DNA of 64,000 bases, from the NCBI GenBank assembly GCA_021234155.1, contig JAJEKV010000071.1, positions 124,001-188,000 on the forward strand, read 5' to 3'. The notes under the pieces are model-generated. The model was not told where the DNA came from. It saw only the letters and a program-made list of their open reading frames with translations, and ran no database searches. This stretch comes from Isoetes taiwanensis (taxonomy: Eukaryota; Streptophyta; Lycopodiopsida; Isoetales; Isoetaceae). Shown piece after piece: positions 32,813-45,347 of the stretch. The translations under genes were made by a program, and so were the position numbers. Numbering within the stretch: position 1 is the stretch's first letter; each line of letters starts with the position of its first letter.

Positions 32813-33290
32813 ATTTTTATCGTCCACGGAGAAAGTATTGGTACCATTGGCTGTTTTTAAGACATCGTGGACGTCTTCAAGTGAATGCTATGTATGCCCG
32901 TATGTGGTCTCTCTAGTAGTAGTGTCCGATGTTGTAGAATGTGGGCATGGCGTGGAGAATGTGGGGGCCTTGACTTGTTGGGTGAGGTTGGGTATGGCGG
33001 CATCACGATGATATTGTTTCATCGCAGGATGTCTATGTTGAAATCTCCCATGAGGATGGTCCTGGTGGTTGCCGCTATGTTGTTGGCGGGGGTTTTGGTG
33101 GACGTTGTTGTGTTGTTGGCAATGGCTTCGATGTTGGTGAGGAATTGCTGCATGTTTCCCCATGGTATATGTATATGTTGGCCGTCTAGACGATAGTTCC
33201 CATGTTGCAGTCTTGAAACGTGATGAGGATGGTGTGACTGAGGGCTCTGTGACTTGTTGGTGATGGACTCGAGCATGTTGTCATCTTAGA
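32813..33290 (-). pseudogene. LINE endonuclease fragment joined to a LINE 3' tail
   Basis: On the minus strand, QHIHIPWGNMQQFLTNIEA and MGDFNIDIL (about 33170-33025) match the LINE apurinic-type endonuclease, with GDFN as the conserved catalytic block. A second frame continues to about 32890. The segment then reaches TCTCCGTGGACGATAAAAAT (32832-32813) and a CTATTCTTTC tail without any reverse transcriptase. It is either an internally deleted LINE copy or two truncated insertions side by side. Confidence 0.6.
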
Positions 33291-35104
33291 GTGTTGTTGT
33301 TCTGCATGCATTGCTGTAGAACATGCACCTGCACTTAGTTGTCAATGAAGTTGAGTCTATAGTTTCATTGTGATTCTAAGGCCTAATGTTTTCTAATCAA
33401 ACTCTAGGATCTCCACCTAGAAATGATTGTTGGATGACTATGGATAACTCAAACAGAGAAAGAATGTAAATTTTCTTTGACGTGAAGCACATCTTTAAAT
33501 GTATTCTACGTTCTTTAACACCATAAAGTAAGAGGACACGATGCTTTAAGTGTGTATAGTAAGTTAAGTTTTTTATCTTATAAATGAATGGTCTAAACCC
33601 ATGTGTCGTAAAAGTAAAATATTTTTTCGAAGATGGATTTTTATGTCCAATAGAGGACATAGTTAAAGGGCCAATGTTATTAGACTGATCCAAAGTGGGA
33701 AATTAGATCTAGACCATCCAATTGCCCCCATAATAATAGTCACTACAACAATGGTTTCCACCTCTAATAAAAGTTCAAATCTAAATGAAGAACCACCACT
33801 ATAGCCAAGAATATCCCAAGACATAGAGTGTTGTTTAGAGCTACTGCACCATAAGTCTATAAACGTCAAGCTTAGAATAAACCTAACCAAATAGAAATGG
33901 ACATAAGCAAGATACCTATGAATATGTTATGGATGTGTTCTTCCTCTTTTTCCAAGCTGCAAACATTAGTGAGGAAATTGCCTCGCTTGAGTTGGTTGCC
34001 ATTGGAGTTGCTATAAATGATATAAAAAAACTTGGTAAAGTTGAGAAGTTAGTAATGGAATCCACAAAGTGTCTCAGAATACTCTAGCCACCACAGCTCT
34101 ACATAGAATGTGATGGCTTTGTTATTACTGCCCTCTTGGTTGATGGCTCTTTTGGTTTCGTTTTTTTCATCCTCTTCATATTCTTCTTTGCTCCCATCTT
34201 CTATCAGAATATTAAAATTCTGCTCTACTTCCTGCCCGCCAGGTTAACCGTGTTTAGATTCTTCCTACATATTTAGAAACATGTTTCCTTGCAGATTACT
34301 AAGCTTTGATTTCCTCTACCAAAATCTGGCTTGTATACAAAAGTAAAAGATACATATGAGAATGCTAGACTTGACAACAACATTGGATCAACTTTTCTTA
34401 TTCTAAAAAGAAGCATTTACGTTGCAAAAAGTGTTGTATTAGGAGTTCTTCTAAACTTCTAAAAGCAGACTACCAATTTTTTCCAGAAACTTTATACATA
34501 ATGTGAATAAAGTTTGGAATTTTATGTCTATACTCGTGGTAGATTGGTAATTACGATTGTAATGTAATAGGCCTGAACGTGTATACTAGATGTGAGTGCC
34601 TCTTGGTAGATTAGCCGCAATAGGCTTGAACAAGAGTGCATAATGTAACCTTTTGAAGAGTGGTAATTGTGATTGCAACACAATAGGCCTGACAAGAGTT
34701 TGCATCTATAATATGGAGTACAAATGTTTTGCAGTGATATAATCAAAATAGGAATGCGGAGGGCCAAGGGATGTATGGTACTATGAGAGTACAATAATAT
34801 CCAAAATTATTTCTTGAGTTTGCAGGTTATGAAACTTCTAGGTTCTTGATGGTCGTGGATGATCCACTTTGAGAAGGGATGGACTGCTTTGGAACGTAGC
34901 TTGGACGATTGCAGACGATCTTCCTTGAGAAGGGATGGATTGATACGGAGCAAGCACGGGGGAATGGTTATGGAAACATGGCCAATATTATATAAATATT
35001 ATTCCTAAGGCCATATAGTAATATAAAGGTGCCGAGGTATAATATCGAAATTAAGGGACACTTCTAACAAAGTTATAATCATGCAAGAAGGTAGTTCATG
35101 TTTT
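33291..35104. other. AT-rich spacer, no gene recognised
   Basis: No coding region recognised. A locally repeated word, AATAGGC(C/T)TGA, occurs at about 34567, 34620 and 34683. A + strand stretch at about 33955-34060 is open and faintly exon-like but too short to name. Confidence 0.4.
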
Positions 35105-36371
35105 GAAGGGGTCGAGGCACTATCATCGATAATATCCCATATGATAAGTCATGTAATCTAATTAAAGTCAATGAGCTATTTTGTTATAAAAGGCAAGTCT
35201 TAGCTAAAAAGGGCTAAAGTTATTGAGAGATCTATAAATAGATGCTAAACTTCAGTTAGTTATATCTCTGCAACCAGAGCTCCAATTGAGGCAATCTTTT
35301 TGGAACTGGCTCGGAGTCTAGTTTCCAAATTGGAATGGCACATCTCGTAGTTCGTCCGTATGAGGGAATAATGACCGAAAATGTAACAAGGGGTCACAAA
35401 TTACTGTTACATCGGCATTACAACTTTGCAATTGCTCTCTGATGTATGGCTACTTGGAGTAGCGAGATTACCTTGGAAGGCCAGTCAGCCAGAAGCCAGA
35501 GCTTTGTATTTGCCATAACCCAGTGGATCCGGATGGGTGCTTAATTATGCTCTTATATTCTTGTATTCAAGACTCTCTCTTTCTTGATCTTGTTCAACAG
35601 TGGTGATGATGTTGTGATGTTATGACTTCAAGTTGATCTTGTTTATCTACTAAAATATTACTTCAAGACTATATAAGTATCATAAATACTATGAGTCATA
35701 TCAAATGGTATACGACTCATAGTATTTGGGATACTTATATAGTCCTGAAGTAATATTTTTGTAGATAACAAGATCAACTTGAATTCATAACATCACAACA
35801 TCATCACCACTCTTGAACAAGATCAAGAAAGAGAGAGTCCTTCGGATACAAGAATATAAGAGCACAATTCACCCAACCGAATCCACGGGGTTATGGCAAA
35901 ATACAAGCACTATAGCAAATACAAAGCTCTGGCATCTGGCTTACTGGTCCTCCAGGCTAATCTCGCTACTCCAAGTAGCCACAGATCAGAAAGCAATTGC
36001 AAGTCTGTAATGTCGCTGTAGCAGTAATCTGTGACCCCTTGTCACGTTTTCGGCCATTACTCTCTCATACGGATGGATTACGAGATGTGCCATCCCAATT
36101 CGGAAACTAGACCCCGAGCCGGTTCCAAAGAAGTAAAAATCACCTCAATGAGAGCTCTGGTTGCGGAGATATGTCTAACTAAAATTTAACTTCTATTTAT
36201 AGATTCCACGATTTTAGCTCTTTTTAGCAAACACTTGCCTTTTATATCAAAATATCTCCTTGCACTCAATTGGAATACATGACTTATCATATGGGATATT
36301 ATCTATGGCTTTTTCTCGAGCTCAATCCAAACTAATAATCATCCCAATGATAATGCCTCGACCCCTTCCAT
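35105..36371. repeat. Imperfect inverted repeat with about 600-bp arms
   Basis: The left arm, 35105-35697, is the diverged reverse complement of 35714-36371. The two meet at a 16-bp spacer (ATATCAAATGGTATAC region). Matching landmarks include GACTCATAGTATTT at the centre, AACAAGATCAAGAAAGAGAG, ACGAGATGTGCCAT and GACTTATCATATGGGATATT. This could be two copies of one element in opposite orientation or a foldback element. No ORF with known similarity lies inside. Confidence 0.75.
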
Positions 36372-36596
36372 AAATATCAATATTATATTATCCTATGCCC
36401 CTTCTTTATATACACTTGGGGAAACATTAGGATTATAATATTCACATACTATTTGCCATACTTTTGTCATAACTTCTATTTATAGATCTCTCTACAACTT
36501 TAGCCCTTTTTAGCAAAAACTTGCCTTTTATATCAAAATATCTCCTTGCATTTAATTGGAATACATGACTTATCATATGGGATATTATCTATGGTC
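36188..36596 (+). repeat. Direct duplication that hosts the LINE insertion
   Basis: ACTTCTATTTATAGAT at 36188 and again at 36474 start two copies of a roughly 290-bp segment. The second copy is interrupted at about 36597 by the minus-strand LINE and resumes at 49354-49490, where TTTTTCTCGAGCTCAATCCA continues as in the first copy (about 36306). Confidence 0.75.
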
Positions 36597-36659
36597 TTTT
36601 TTTTTTTTTTTGAAGAACTGTGTCATCAATATATTAAAAGAATGGTAATGTTACAAAGC

Positions 36660-38956
36660 ACGTGAGGAGGAAGGAGAACTGCCCCAAAGAGACAGCGATA
36701 CCTCGACACTCCACAACAAACTCACAGAAAAACTGCAACTCTACTGCTGTACAAACCGACCATCATCATCTACAACACCCAAGAAGTCCTGCCAAATGGC
36801 AAACTTCTGCTCTACTAATCCCGGAAACACCAGAAAGCTTTGAAATAGCTTGTACGAGTCGAGGAATCGAGAGGCGGCAAATTTCTTTGAAAAACCGAAG
36901 ATCCACAATCGCGGCCGGCTTCCAAATCAGCCCACACCAACCAAGCCACGATAGATACAAGGCTTGTCGCCGCAAGAGCCGCCAAGCACCAGGATACACA
37001 TGAAGCAAAGAATCGTTGGCTAGTCAATCTCACTGAAACGAGCCCTAACCCAATCCAAAAGTACCGCAAGTGAGGGCATAAAACCGCACAATGCTCCACT
37101 CTCTCCACGATGAAGGCCACAACAAGGGCGAGAGGGCTCACACCCGCCTAAACCTGACTCACAAGAGCATTCACCCGATACTGGCCCGGTGCACCACCGC
37201 CACGTAAGCCCCTAACCTTTGGTGGGGAAGTGAGCTCCATGTCCATCGCCCAAACCGAAGGCCATCGAGAACCCGAAGCCGCAGAGACCACTTGCTCAAG
37301 GGGGGTGTGTGTCATGAATAGCCGACACACGGTAACAAGACCGCGCACAAAACAAGAAGACACAACATCCAGGAAGGACCTTCCAAACATGCACCACCAC
37401 ATCATCCCGAGGGACTATAGGTATGTGTAGCGGAATACTCGCCACTTGTTCCCGAGATAGCCCTGGCCACGCCTCAGGAAAAGCGAGCTCGAAGAACTCC
37501 CACGGCTAGCTGACCACCCCAATACCAATCCTCCAAGGTGAGCACAGCGAGATCGCCTCAACGGGCCTGCGGCCCAGAGCATGCACGGTGGCACCAAGGG
37601 CAAGTGCAGGGGTAGAGGAACCCACAAGAAAGGAGAAGAGTGGTGATAAACTGCGGCATAATCTAGCTGGAAGAGCACACGCACATGATCCCAAGCCCCA
37701 ACACCCAGTGAGAAAAGGGGATGCATGTGGGAAAGGCCGGAGACCATACAACAGTGCCCAAGGCAACTCCACATGCACAGACGGCTTCCCAAATGCCACA
37801 GAATGGCGAAGAGACTGCAACAACAGCACCACACCAGGAGAAGATGCTCCATCCTGCAAAATGCTCCAAACAAACTTGGAGACCAACACCTTACTATGCA
37901 AGTGCCAAATCCAAAATGGCCGAGCCCCCATCCTCGGGGCAGAGACACTTCCACCAAGCCACTTTAACAACCGCCCCTTCATCATCCCCGCCCCACACAA
38001 AATTTTGAACAATCTTATCAAAAGCATGTATCTTACCCTCAGGAGCTAACATCGCAGATGCTGTATACACATGAGTGCTACAAAGTACTGACTTAGCAAT
38101 AGTGATCCTACCTGCCATGGACAACTTGCTACCCTTCCACCAATTGAGGGTGTTTCGCGCAACCCCCGCAAAATCTCATCCCACACCCTTCCCATGGAAA
38201 CATCCCTCCAAAGGGAATACCCCAGCGACTTAGTACACACATTACCCGAAGCACCTTCCAAGGGAATAGATCCAAACAAGGGTGAGGCGGAGTTTTGGGC
38301 CTATAATGCGGAGCACTTACCCCAATTAGGAAGAATGCCCGAGGCCAAGGAGAAAATATCCAGCAAACCCCTTCACATTCATAAAAATTCCTCTCTTACG
38401 CCACCAAGAAGAGGAAAGTGTCATCAAGAAACTGGTTAATAATCTGGCTGGCTACCATCCTGCATCCGAAGCCCATCCACCATCCCCTCCTCCACTGCAG
38501 CCTAAAAACAATCGAGGACAATTGCCTCCGCCACAATCGTAAAAAGGCGCCAAAGGGCACCTCGACGCACCCCCGCCCTAAGGAGAAAAAAAGGCGGAGG
38601 ATTCACCCCGGACACACCACCGTAGCCCATGCCGACTGCGACTTCATGATGCTGTCTCTGTAAAGCATGGACCACAGCCCAACGCTAACATCATGGCAGA
38701 CAAGAAAAACGGACACTATCGTAAGCTTTGGCAAAGTCAAGCTTAAGATAGGCAATGCCTTGACCTGTTCTCCTGGCCCAATAAAGGCCCTCATAAGCTG
38801 CGGCAACATTAGTCAAAATGTTCCTCCCAGGGACAAACCCAGACTGCACCTTACTAATGGAAGAAGTCAACACCGGCTTCAACTTCTCTGCCAGGGCTTT
38901 CGCAATAATCTTATACACAAAGGACAACAAGGAGATAGGCCCGTTGAAAATGGTAA
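36660..38956 (-). pseudogene. LINE reverse transcriptase and C-terminal region
   Basis: On the minus strand from 38940, ISLLSFVYKIIAKALAEKL, QSGFVPGRNILTNVAAAYEG and YLKLDFAKAYDSV are reverse transcriptase motifs, with the first catalytic Asp in LDFAKAYD. Further on, LSMAGRITIAKSVLCSTHVY and FDKIVQNFVWGG, then CPEDGGSAILDLALA, are the typical post-RT region. The (Y/F)ADD motif was not found in frame. Frameshifts are frequent. Confidence 0.8.
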
Positions 38957-39507
38957 TGTTAGATATAATGCAGATGTGTGAAGGGATACACTAATTGTGA
39001 AGAGGAATCCAATGATCAAAGTGGAGACTAGGTGAGTTAAATATTTGATGAAGGCAACTATTTGTGAAGTCATATTGAATGCATAAGAAGAATACTAAGT
39101 TCAATGGTTCGAAGTTAAATAATGGTCTAGGTTCAAACCTTATGGTCGGGGATATCATAGAAATACATATTCAGTTATTTATAGTTATATAAAGTGGTCG
39201 AATGGAATCAATCGAACTCCTACAAGAGAGGCGACCGAGTTAGATTGATCAGAAACCGCCTGCAAGCGGCTAGGATCGGATCCATATATTGAAATCTAAG
39301 ATGTGTTCGAGGAGTGAGCAGAAATGCGATGTCGTCTGCAGAGGAATGAGTTATATTCATTGTTTTATTGACTCATTGAAATTGCAGTAGTTTGGGATTT
39401 GAATTTATTGTTAAGGCTTTGTATAGCTTAACTAATAGGATTGAAGTTAGTTGCCAATATTTAGCTTAGAATTGTTGCTTCTAAGTTGATACTCACGTTG
39501 TTTAACA
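38957..39507 (+). repeat. Copia 5' LTR
   Basis: Starts TGTTAG and ends TTTAACA (TGTTA/TAACA inverted ends). It differs from the 3' LTR at about a dozen positions by eye, most of them A here against G in the 3' LTR. Confidence 0.9.
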
Positions 39508-39508
39508 T

Positions 39509-39521
39509 TGGTATCAGAGCC
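39509..39521 (+). promoter_or_regulatory. Primer-binding site, tRNA-iMet type
   Basis: TGGTATCAGAGCC begins two bases after the 5' LTR end and is complementary to the 3' end of plant initiator tRNA-Met. Confidence 0.9.
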
Positions 39522-39523
39522 AA

Positions 39524-42500
39524 ATGGCAACTAGACTTGGTTCTTCTCTGCTCAATGGAGTTGAGATATTTCAAGGAGAAGCAGGATTCCAGGCATGGAA
39601 GGAAAGAATGAAGGATGTGTTGCTAGCTGAAGATCTTTGGAATCTGGTGATTGGAGAAAGTACTGAAGAAGGTGAGAGCAGCACAGCAAATTCACGTGAC
39701 AGTGGTGCAAGTGAGGCATCTATAAATGATGTTTCGAGTGGGAGCAACACTAAGAAAACACATCAGGCAAGATGTATTGTTGCTAGCAAGCTTAGTTCAA
39801 ATATTATGTTCAAAATAAAAAATAAAACACCCAAGGAGATGTGGGATTTTTTGATAAAGAACTATGAGGTGAAAAATTCATCTCAAATTGAATTGCTTGA
39901 CAGGGAGTTGAGGAGATTAAAATTCAAGGAAGAAGATAATCTAATTGTGTTTTTTCAAAGGTATGATAACATTGTTACAGACCTTGAGGCAGTTGGAGTT
40001 CCAATAACAAAAGATTTCCATGTGCTTTCTCTTTCAAGGGCATTTTCTGAGTTTGAGCAACTGTCTACCTTAGTGAGAACAGTAGCTAGAAATAGAGAAA
40101 AAGCTGAACTTATGATAAGAACTGAAATTGAGCAGCAGAAAATATTAAAAGGGGAAGAAGAGAACTCTGAGGTGCTGTTTGCAGGAAGGAAGAAAGGACA
40201 AATGGGAAATCAAAAAAAAGAAATTAGGACCATGTTATGGTTGTAACTCATATGAGCATTTAAAAAACAATTGTCCAAAGCTGAAAGAAAACATGTGCTT
40301 TAATTGTGAGGGCCTTGGGCATTTAGCTGCTGCTTGCCCCAGCCCAAAAGGGATTGGAAATAAGAATAAGGGCAAGAGAGACTCTAGTTTTGGTAAAAGG
40401 ACAAATAACATGAGAAGAAATGAAGGCACCAACAGTGTAAATCTAGCACAAGATGGCGGTGCTGAGGAAGAAGATCCTGAAGCTGAGGTAAGTAAATTTG
40501 CTACATGCTCAATTTCAAACGAGAAAGCTAACAAAACCAGTGACATGCTTGTGATAGATAGTGGAGCTGAGAGATCAATAGTTAATCTACTGATACTCTC
40601 AGAGACAGGAAGAAAAGAGTCTCTACATTTGTGCAAATGGGTGATGGTGAGCTGCAAGAAGTTAAAGAATCTGGAATGCTTGAGTTATACGATCTTGAAG
40701 GCAATGTTGTTAATCTGCATAATGTTTTGTCAGTTCCAAATATTGTGAGGAACTTGATTTCAGTCAGCCAGCTGGTTGATATGGGCTTCAAGCTTTTCTT
40801 TGACAAATACTGTTGTAAAGTATTTGAGAATAATAAAATTAAGTTTCTTGCAAAGCGTATTGTCAATCTATTTGGTTTTCATAACAGAATGTTAGCTGGA
40901 AGTTTAAACTCTGTGGAGATCCCAACACTTAAGCTTTGGCATGAGAGATTGGGACATGCCAAGCATGGTAGGAAAAAGTACAAGGTTACCCTTCCAAAAA
41001 AGGCATGAGAAAGCTGAAGATCTACTAGAACTGGTACACTCTGACCTTTGTGGACCAATCAATGTAAAAAATATGCAAGGGAGAAGATATTTCATTACTT
41101 TCATTGACGACCACTCTAGGTTTACTAAGTGTTTTTTTCTTAGTAAAAAAAGCCAAGCCTACAAGGCCTACAGGATTTATGAAGCTGAAGCTGAAAGGAT
41201 GACAGGGAAAGTGGTCAAATGTTTGAGAACAGACCGTGGAGGTGAATTTGTCAATGACACTTTCAGAAATTATTGCAGAGAGAAGGGTATTAAAAGGCAA
41301 ATCACTTGCAGCCACACTCCTCAGCAAAATGGAGTGACTGAAATAGGTATATTCTGGACTGTGTAAGATCCATGTTGAAGCAATCAGGGTTACCCAACTG
41401 TCTACATTCAAAATAAATTACCTTCTTCTAGTCTAAATGGGCTGATTGCTGAAAACTTATGGAGTAAGATAAATGCAAAGTATGAATACTTGAAGGCATT
41501 TGGATGTATGGCATTTTCCCATGTGCCAAAGGAGGTAAGAAAAAAGCTTGACAATCGAGCAGTAAAAGGGTTCATGGTTGGTTATGATGAAATGTCCAAG
41601 GGGTATAGAATTTATTCTCCAGAGGAGAGGAAAATCATTATTAGCAGAGATGTTAAGTTTAATGAGAATATACTCTACAAAAATAGGAAGGAAATTGACA
41701 ATAGACAAGATCTATTTGGGCATGTTGATCATAATTATGCAGATGAACAGAATGCACAGGCATATGATCAAGAAGATGATGATACAGTCGAAAATTTCAG
41801 AGATCACAATAGAGAAGAAGGAAACATAGAGACTGCTGACTATATTGAAGATAATGTTGAGGAGACTGATAAGCATATAGAAAATAATGCTGAGGAAATG
41901 ACCATACGAAAGAAAAGCACAGAGGTTGAAAGACTAAGAGAAGGAATTAAGGACATAGATTATGAAAAGCATGGGAGAACCCCTGCTGGTACATCTAAAC
42001 GATTTCAAACTCTTCACATTGAAATCAATGATATTATGGCAATATTAGAGCCTAATGTGCCTAGAAATTATGAGGAAGCACTGAATTCAGAGAATTCAGA
42101 TCAATGGAAGATTGCAATGGAGGAAGAAATGGGGTCATTTGCTAGAACACAAACCTATGAACTAGTAGAGAAGCCCAAAGATAAAAATATTGTAAGAAAT
42201 AAATGGATATACAAGGTGAAAACAGGTCATGATGGAGAACAAAAATTCAAGACACGGTTAGTTGCACAAGGATTCACTCAAAGAAAAGGTATTGACTAGG
42301 ACGAGACTTTTTCACCTATTGTTAAACTAACTAGTTTGAGAGTTCTACTTGCCTTTGCTAATGCACTGGATCTTGAACTTCATCATATGGATGTTAATAC
42401 AGCCTTTTTTAAATGCTGATCGACATAAAGAGATCTATATGCAGCAAGCTCAAGGATTTGAACAGGGGAAGAATAAGGTGTGGAAGTTGAATAAAGCTGT

Positions 42501-43602
42501 TTATGGTCTCAAACAGTCTCCGAGGCAATGTTACCTATGCATGGATGGTTTTCTGAGAGAACAAGGGTTCAACAAACTTGAAAATGATGGTAATCTATAT
42601 GTATTTAGGGAGAAAATTCATTTTTGCATCATTGCATTGTATGTAGATGATAATATTATGGTGAGTGACAATCTACAATGCTTAAATCAATGCAAACAAT
42701 TGCTAAGCAACAGGTTCAAAATGACAGATTTGGGACCACTTAAAAGATTCCTTGGGATTGAAGTATGCAGGGATCGAGTGCACAAAAGAATTACTTTGAC
42801 TCAAAACAGCAATATTCAAGGAATGCTACAGAAATTTGGAATGATGGAATGCAATAGTGTTAGGTCTCCTATGGTGACAGGTCAGAAATTAACTCGACTT
42901 ATGTCCTACAACTGAAAAGGAAATGCTGGAGATGGAAAATTATCCATATAGGAATTGGTGGGATGTCTTCTCTATGTGGCAAACTGCTGCAGACCAGATA
43001 TAGCCTATTGTGTCAACATGTTGAGTAGATTTGGGAATAAACCAGGAATGCAACACTGGCGTGCTGCAAAGCATGTTCTCAGGTTCCTGAAGGGAACTTG
43101 CAACAAAGGGTTAACATTCTCAAATAATAATCTTGAACTAACTGCATACTCTGATGCAGATTGGGGAGGAGATATGGACACTAGAGCATCAACATCAGGC
43201 TACATTCTGCAAGTTGGAGGGAGCACTGTTTCATGGAGAAGTAAAAAGCAGGGTTGTATTGCAATGTCAACAGCAGAGGCTGAATACAATGCAGCCTCAT
43301 TAGCAGTCAGAGAAGTAGTATGGATAAGGAGACTATTAGCAGAATTAGGGTCTGAACAACAAAAGTCTACAACACTGTTTATTGACAGTTTGAGCTGCAT
43401 AGCAATAACTAAAAATCCAGTTCTCCATGAGAGAACTAAGCACATTGAGCTTCATGTGCATTCTGTACGAGATATGGTTGCAAAGGGAATAATTGCAGTT
43501 GAGTATATAAATTCTAATGAACAAATTGCAGACATATTGACTAAAGTTATACCAGTGCACAGATTCATAAAATTACATAAGGATATTGGCGTCAATCGCT
43601 AA
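39524..43602 (+). pseudogene. Copia gag-pol polyprotein, frameshifted
   Basis: ATG 39524 opens gag with the UBN2-type capsid-like domain (about 240 residues). A shift near 40200 leads to two CCHC knuckles (CYGCNSYEHLKNNCP and CFNCEGLGHLAAACP, about 40235-40340). The protease active site is VIDSGAERSI (about 40553). After another shift come the GAG-pre-integrase block (LWHERLGHAKH, about 40935) and the integrase with LVHSDLCGP, FIDDHSRF and RTDRGGEFVN (about 41030-41250). The reverse transcriptase has WIYKVKTGHDGEQKFKTRLV, a stop at about 42297, VYGLKQSPRQ and LYVDDNIMVS (about 42640). RNase H has AYSDADWGGD and MSTAEAEYNA, ending with ADILTK and a stop at 43600-43602. At least five frame breaks or stops make it non-functional. 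Catalytic residues remain readable in every domain. Confidence 0.9.
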
Positions 43603-44845
43603 CTATAGATCCAGGGGAAGATCACTGTAATACAGAAAATACAGAAAAAGAAATAAGTCAAGCTCTTACTGTCGATGCAAGGGAAGAGCTCAGTTATACA
43701 GGAAATACAGAAAGTCAAGCTAGGGGAAAAGCTCAGTTCAGTTATACAGGAAATACAGTAAAAAGGATAAGGTGCAGAAAGGTTAAGTTCAACACAGGTG
43801 ATCAAGTATGGAATGTTGAATATGTAGCATAATAACAGGGGGTTTTCTTTGTGTTTTTGTACGCTTTTCACTAAGGTTTTCCTATGATTTCGTGATGTAT
43901 TCAAATGGATGTACTAATGCGTACATCTAGAGTGCACCATTTCTGAGCCATTGATTTTAGTTTTTTTTTTTCAATGGTCAACAACCAATGGCTCACAACA
44001 AAACCCCTTTTTCGGCATAATGGGCACATGAAGGGCCATTGATTTTGGCCTTTTTTCCAATGGCTCACAACAAAAGCCCTCTTTTTATATGTGTGGTGCA
44101 TAATGGGCACATGAAGGGCTTGAAGGGCGCATGTAGTGCAGTTTCCCCGCCGGCAACACATTTCTTATCATAACTTTTGATCCAGAGTTCTGTTTGAGAT
44201 GATTTTTATCGCGTTGGAAAGCTCTCTCCGAGATCTTTTTGATAGTGTATGATATGGATATGTTTGGTTAAGTTATCTATGCTAAAACAGCAATTTTTCG
44301 GCCGGGTTTGGTAGGCTTTCATATCCTACCGGTGATTAATCTGAGGATTGCGCTATTGGATATTGTTTTATGGCTCATTCGAATGAAACTTGTAAAAATT
44401 ACCATGCATTTTAGATTTTGAGGCGAGTTATTAAGCAAATTCCAAGGCTTCTAGATCCTTGTGCTAACAAGCAGAAAAGTTTCCCACTTTGGTTTCTCAC
44501 CACAAGAATCCATAGAGGCCAAAGGCTGCTGTTAAATTCCAGTTGAAAAATGTTTGTGTATGGGTGTTTCAAACTTTATGACTTTCAGAATAATGGGATC
44601 AATCTGCTCTATCTTTATGGTAACTTTTACTTATGTTCTATTTGTTTTATTGTGATCAAATTCAAAAGCTACAGGTGATGAAAGCCTCAAATGAATTCTA
44701 GTTTTTTTTGGTTTGAATTCTAAAATTTTTTGTCACCCAGGGGAGGGGGTGATCCCTAAGGCCCACTGAATTTTTTTTTTTTTTGCAACACAAACCATTA
44801 ACATCCAACATATAAAAATTAAATCCCCCAACACATAACAACCAA
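43603..44845 (+). other. Copia 3' non-coding region
   Basis: This is unusually long for Copia. It has repeated CAGGAAATACAG(A/T)AA words at 43632-43765 and a purine run at 43834-43840. An approximate 100-bp tandem repeat lies at 43960-44120, with shared CCAATGGCTCACAACAAAA and CATAATGGGCACATGAAGGG. A GGGGAGGGGGTG run lies near 44741. No ORF with known similarity is present. The extra length may reflect further insertions. Confidence 0.5.
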
Positions 44846-45339
44846 CACATAATAACCATTGACATTAACAACCAACACATAACTACCATTGACATTAATT
44901 AACACAACCATTGAGTCTAACACATTTAAATTAAAATCCCCCTTAAACCCCCTTTGGTTTAGGTGCATATTCACACGGGGGGTGACGTAGGGCAGCGAGA
45001 GCCCTCATAATTGTATTTTGCACGTACGAAATCAACATCATATAGTATTCCGCTTGAAATCTTATAGTATTTTGCGAATCTTGTTATACAGTATAGCAAA
45101 TTTTGTACTTGCATACCCCACAAATGAGGAATTTTACGTATGGTGTAGATTAAGGAATAAGGGGTGAATATGCCTATCCAACAGCTCTCGTTGCCCGGAG
45201 TCACCCCCCGTGTGAATATGCACCCAAACCAAAGGGGGTTGAAGGGGGATTTAATTTAAATGTGTTGGACCCAATGGTTGTGTTAATTAATGTCAATGGT
45301 AGTTATGTGTTGGTTGTTAATGTCAATGGTTATTATGTC
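44846..45339. mobile_element. Foldback/MITE-like element, copy 1
   Basis: Arms of about 140 bp (44846-44986 and 45200-45339) are near-perfect reverse complements around a 213-bp loop. The inner arm edge is GGTGCATATTCACACGGGGG + GTGAC. The loop carries ATTAAGGAATAAGGGGTGAA and TATGCCTATCCAACAGCTCT, both also found, inverted, in the copy at 58219-58628. No coding capacity, so it would be mobilised by an enzyme made elsewhere. Confidence 0.85.
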
Positions 45340-45347
45340 AATGGTAA

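Noticed and set aside
37415..38049. Overlapping ORFs of 150-180 residues on both strands
   Set aside because: They lie in the C-terminal part of the minus-strand LINE. The minus-strand frames are pieces of that ORF2 and the plus-strand frames are shadows.
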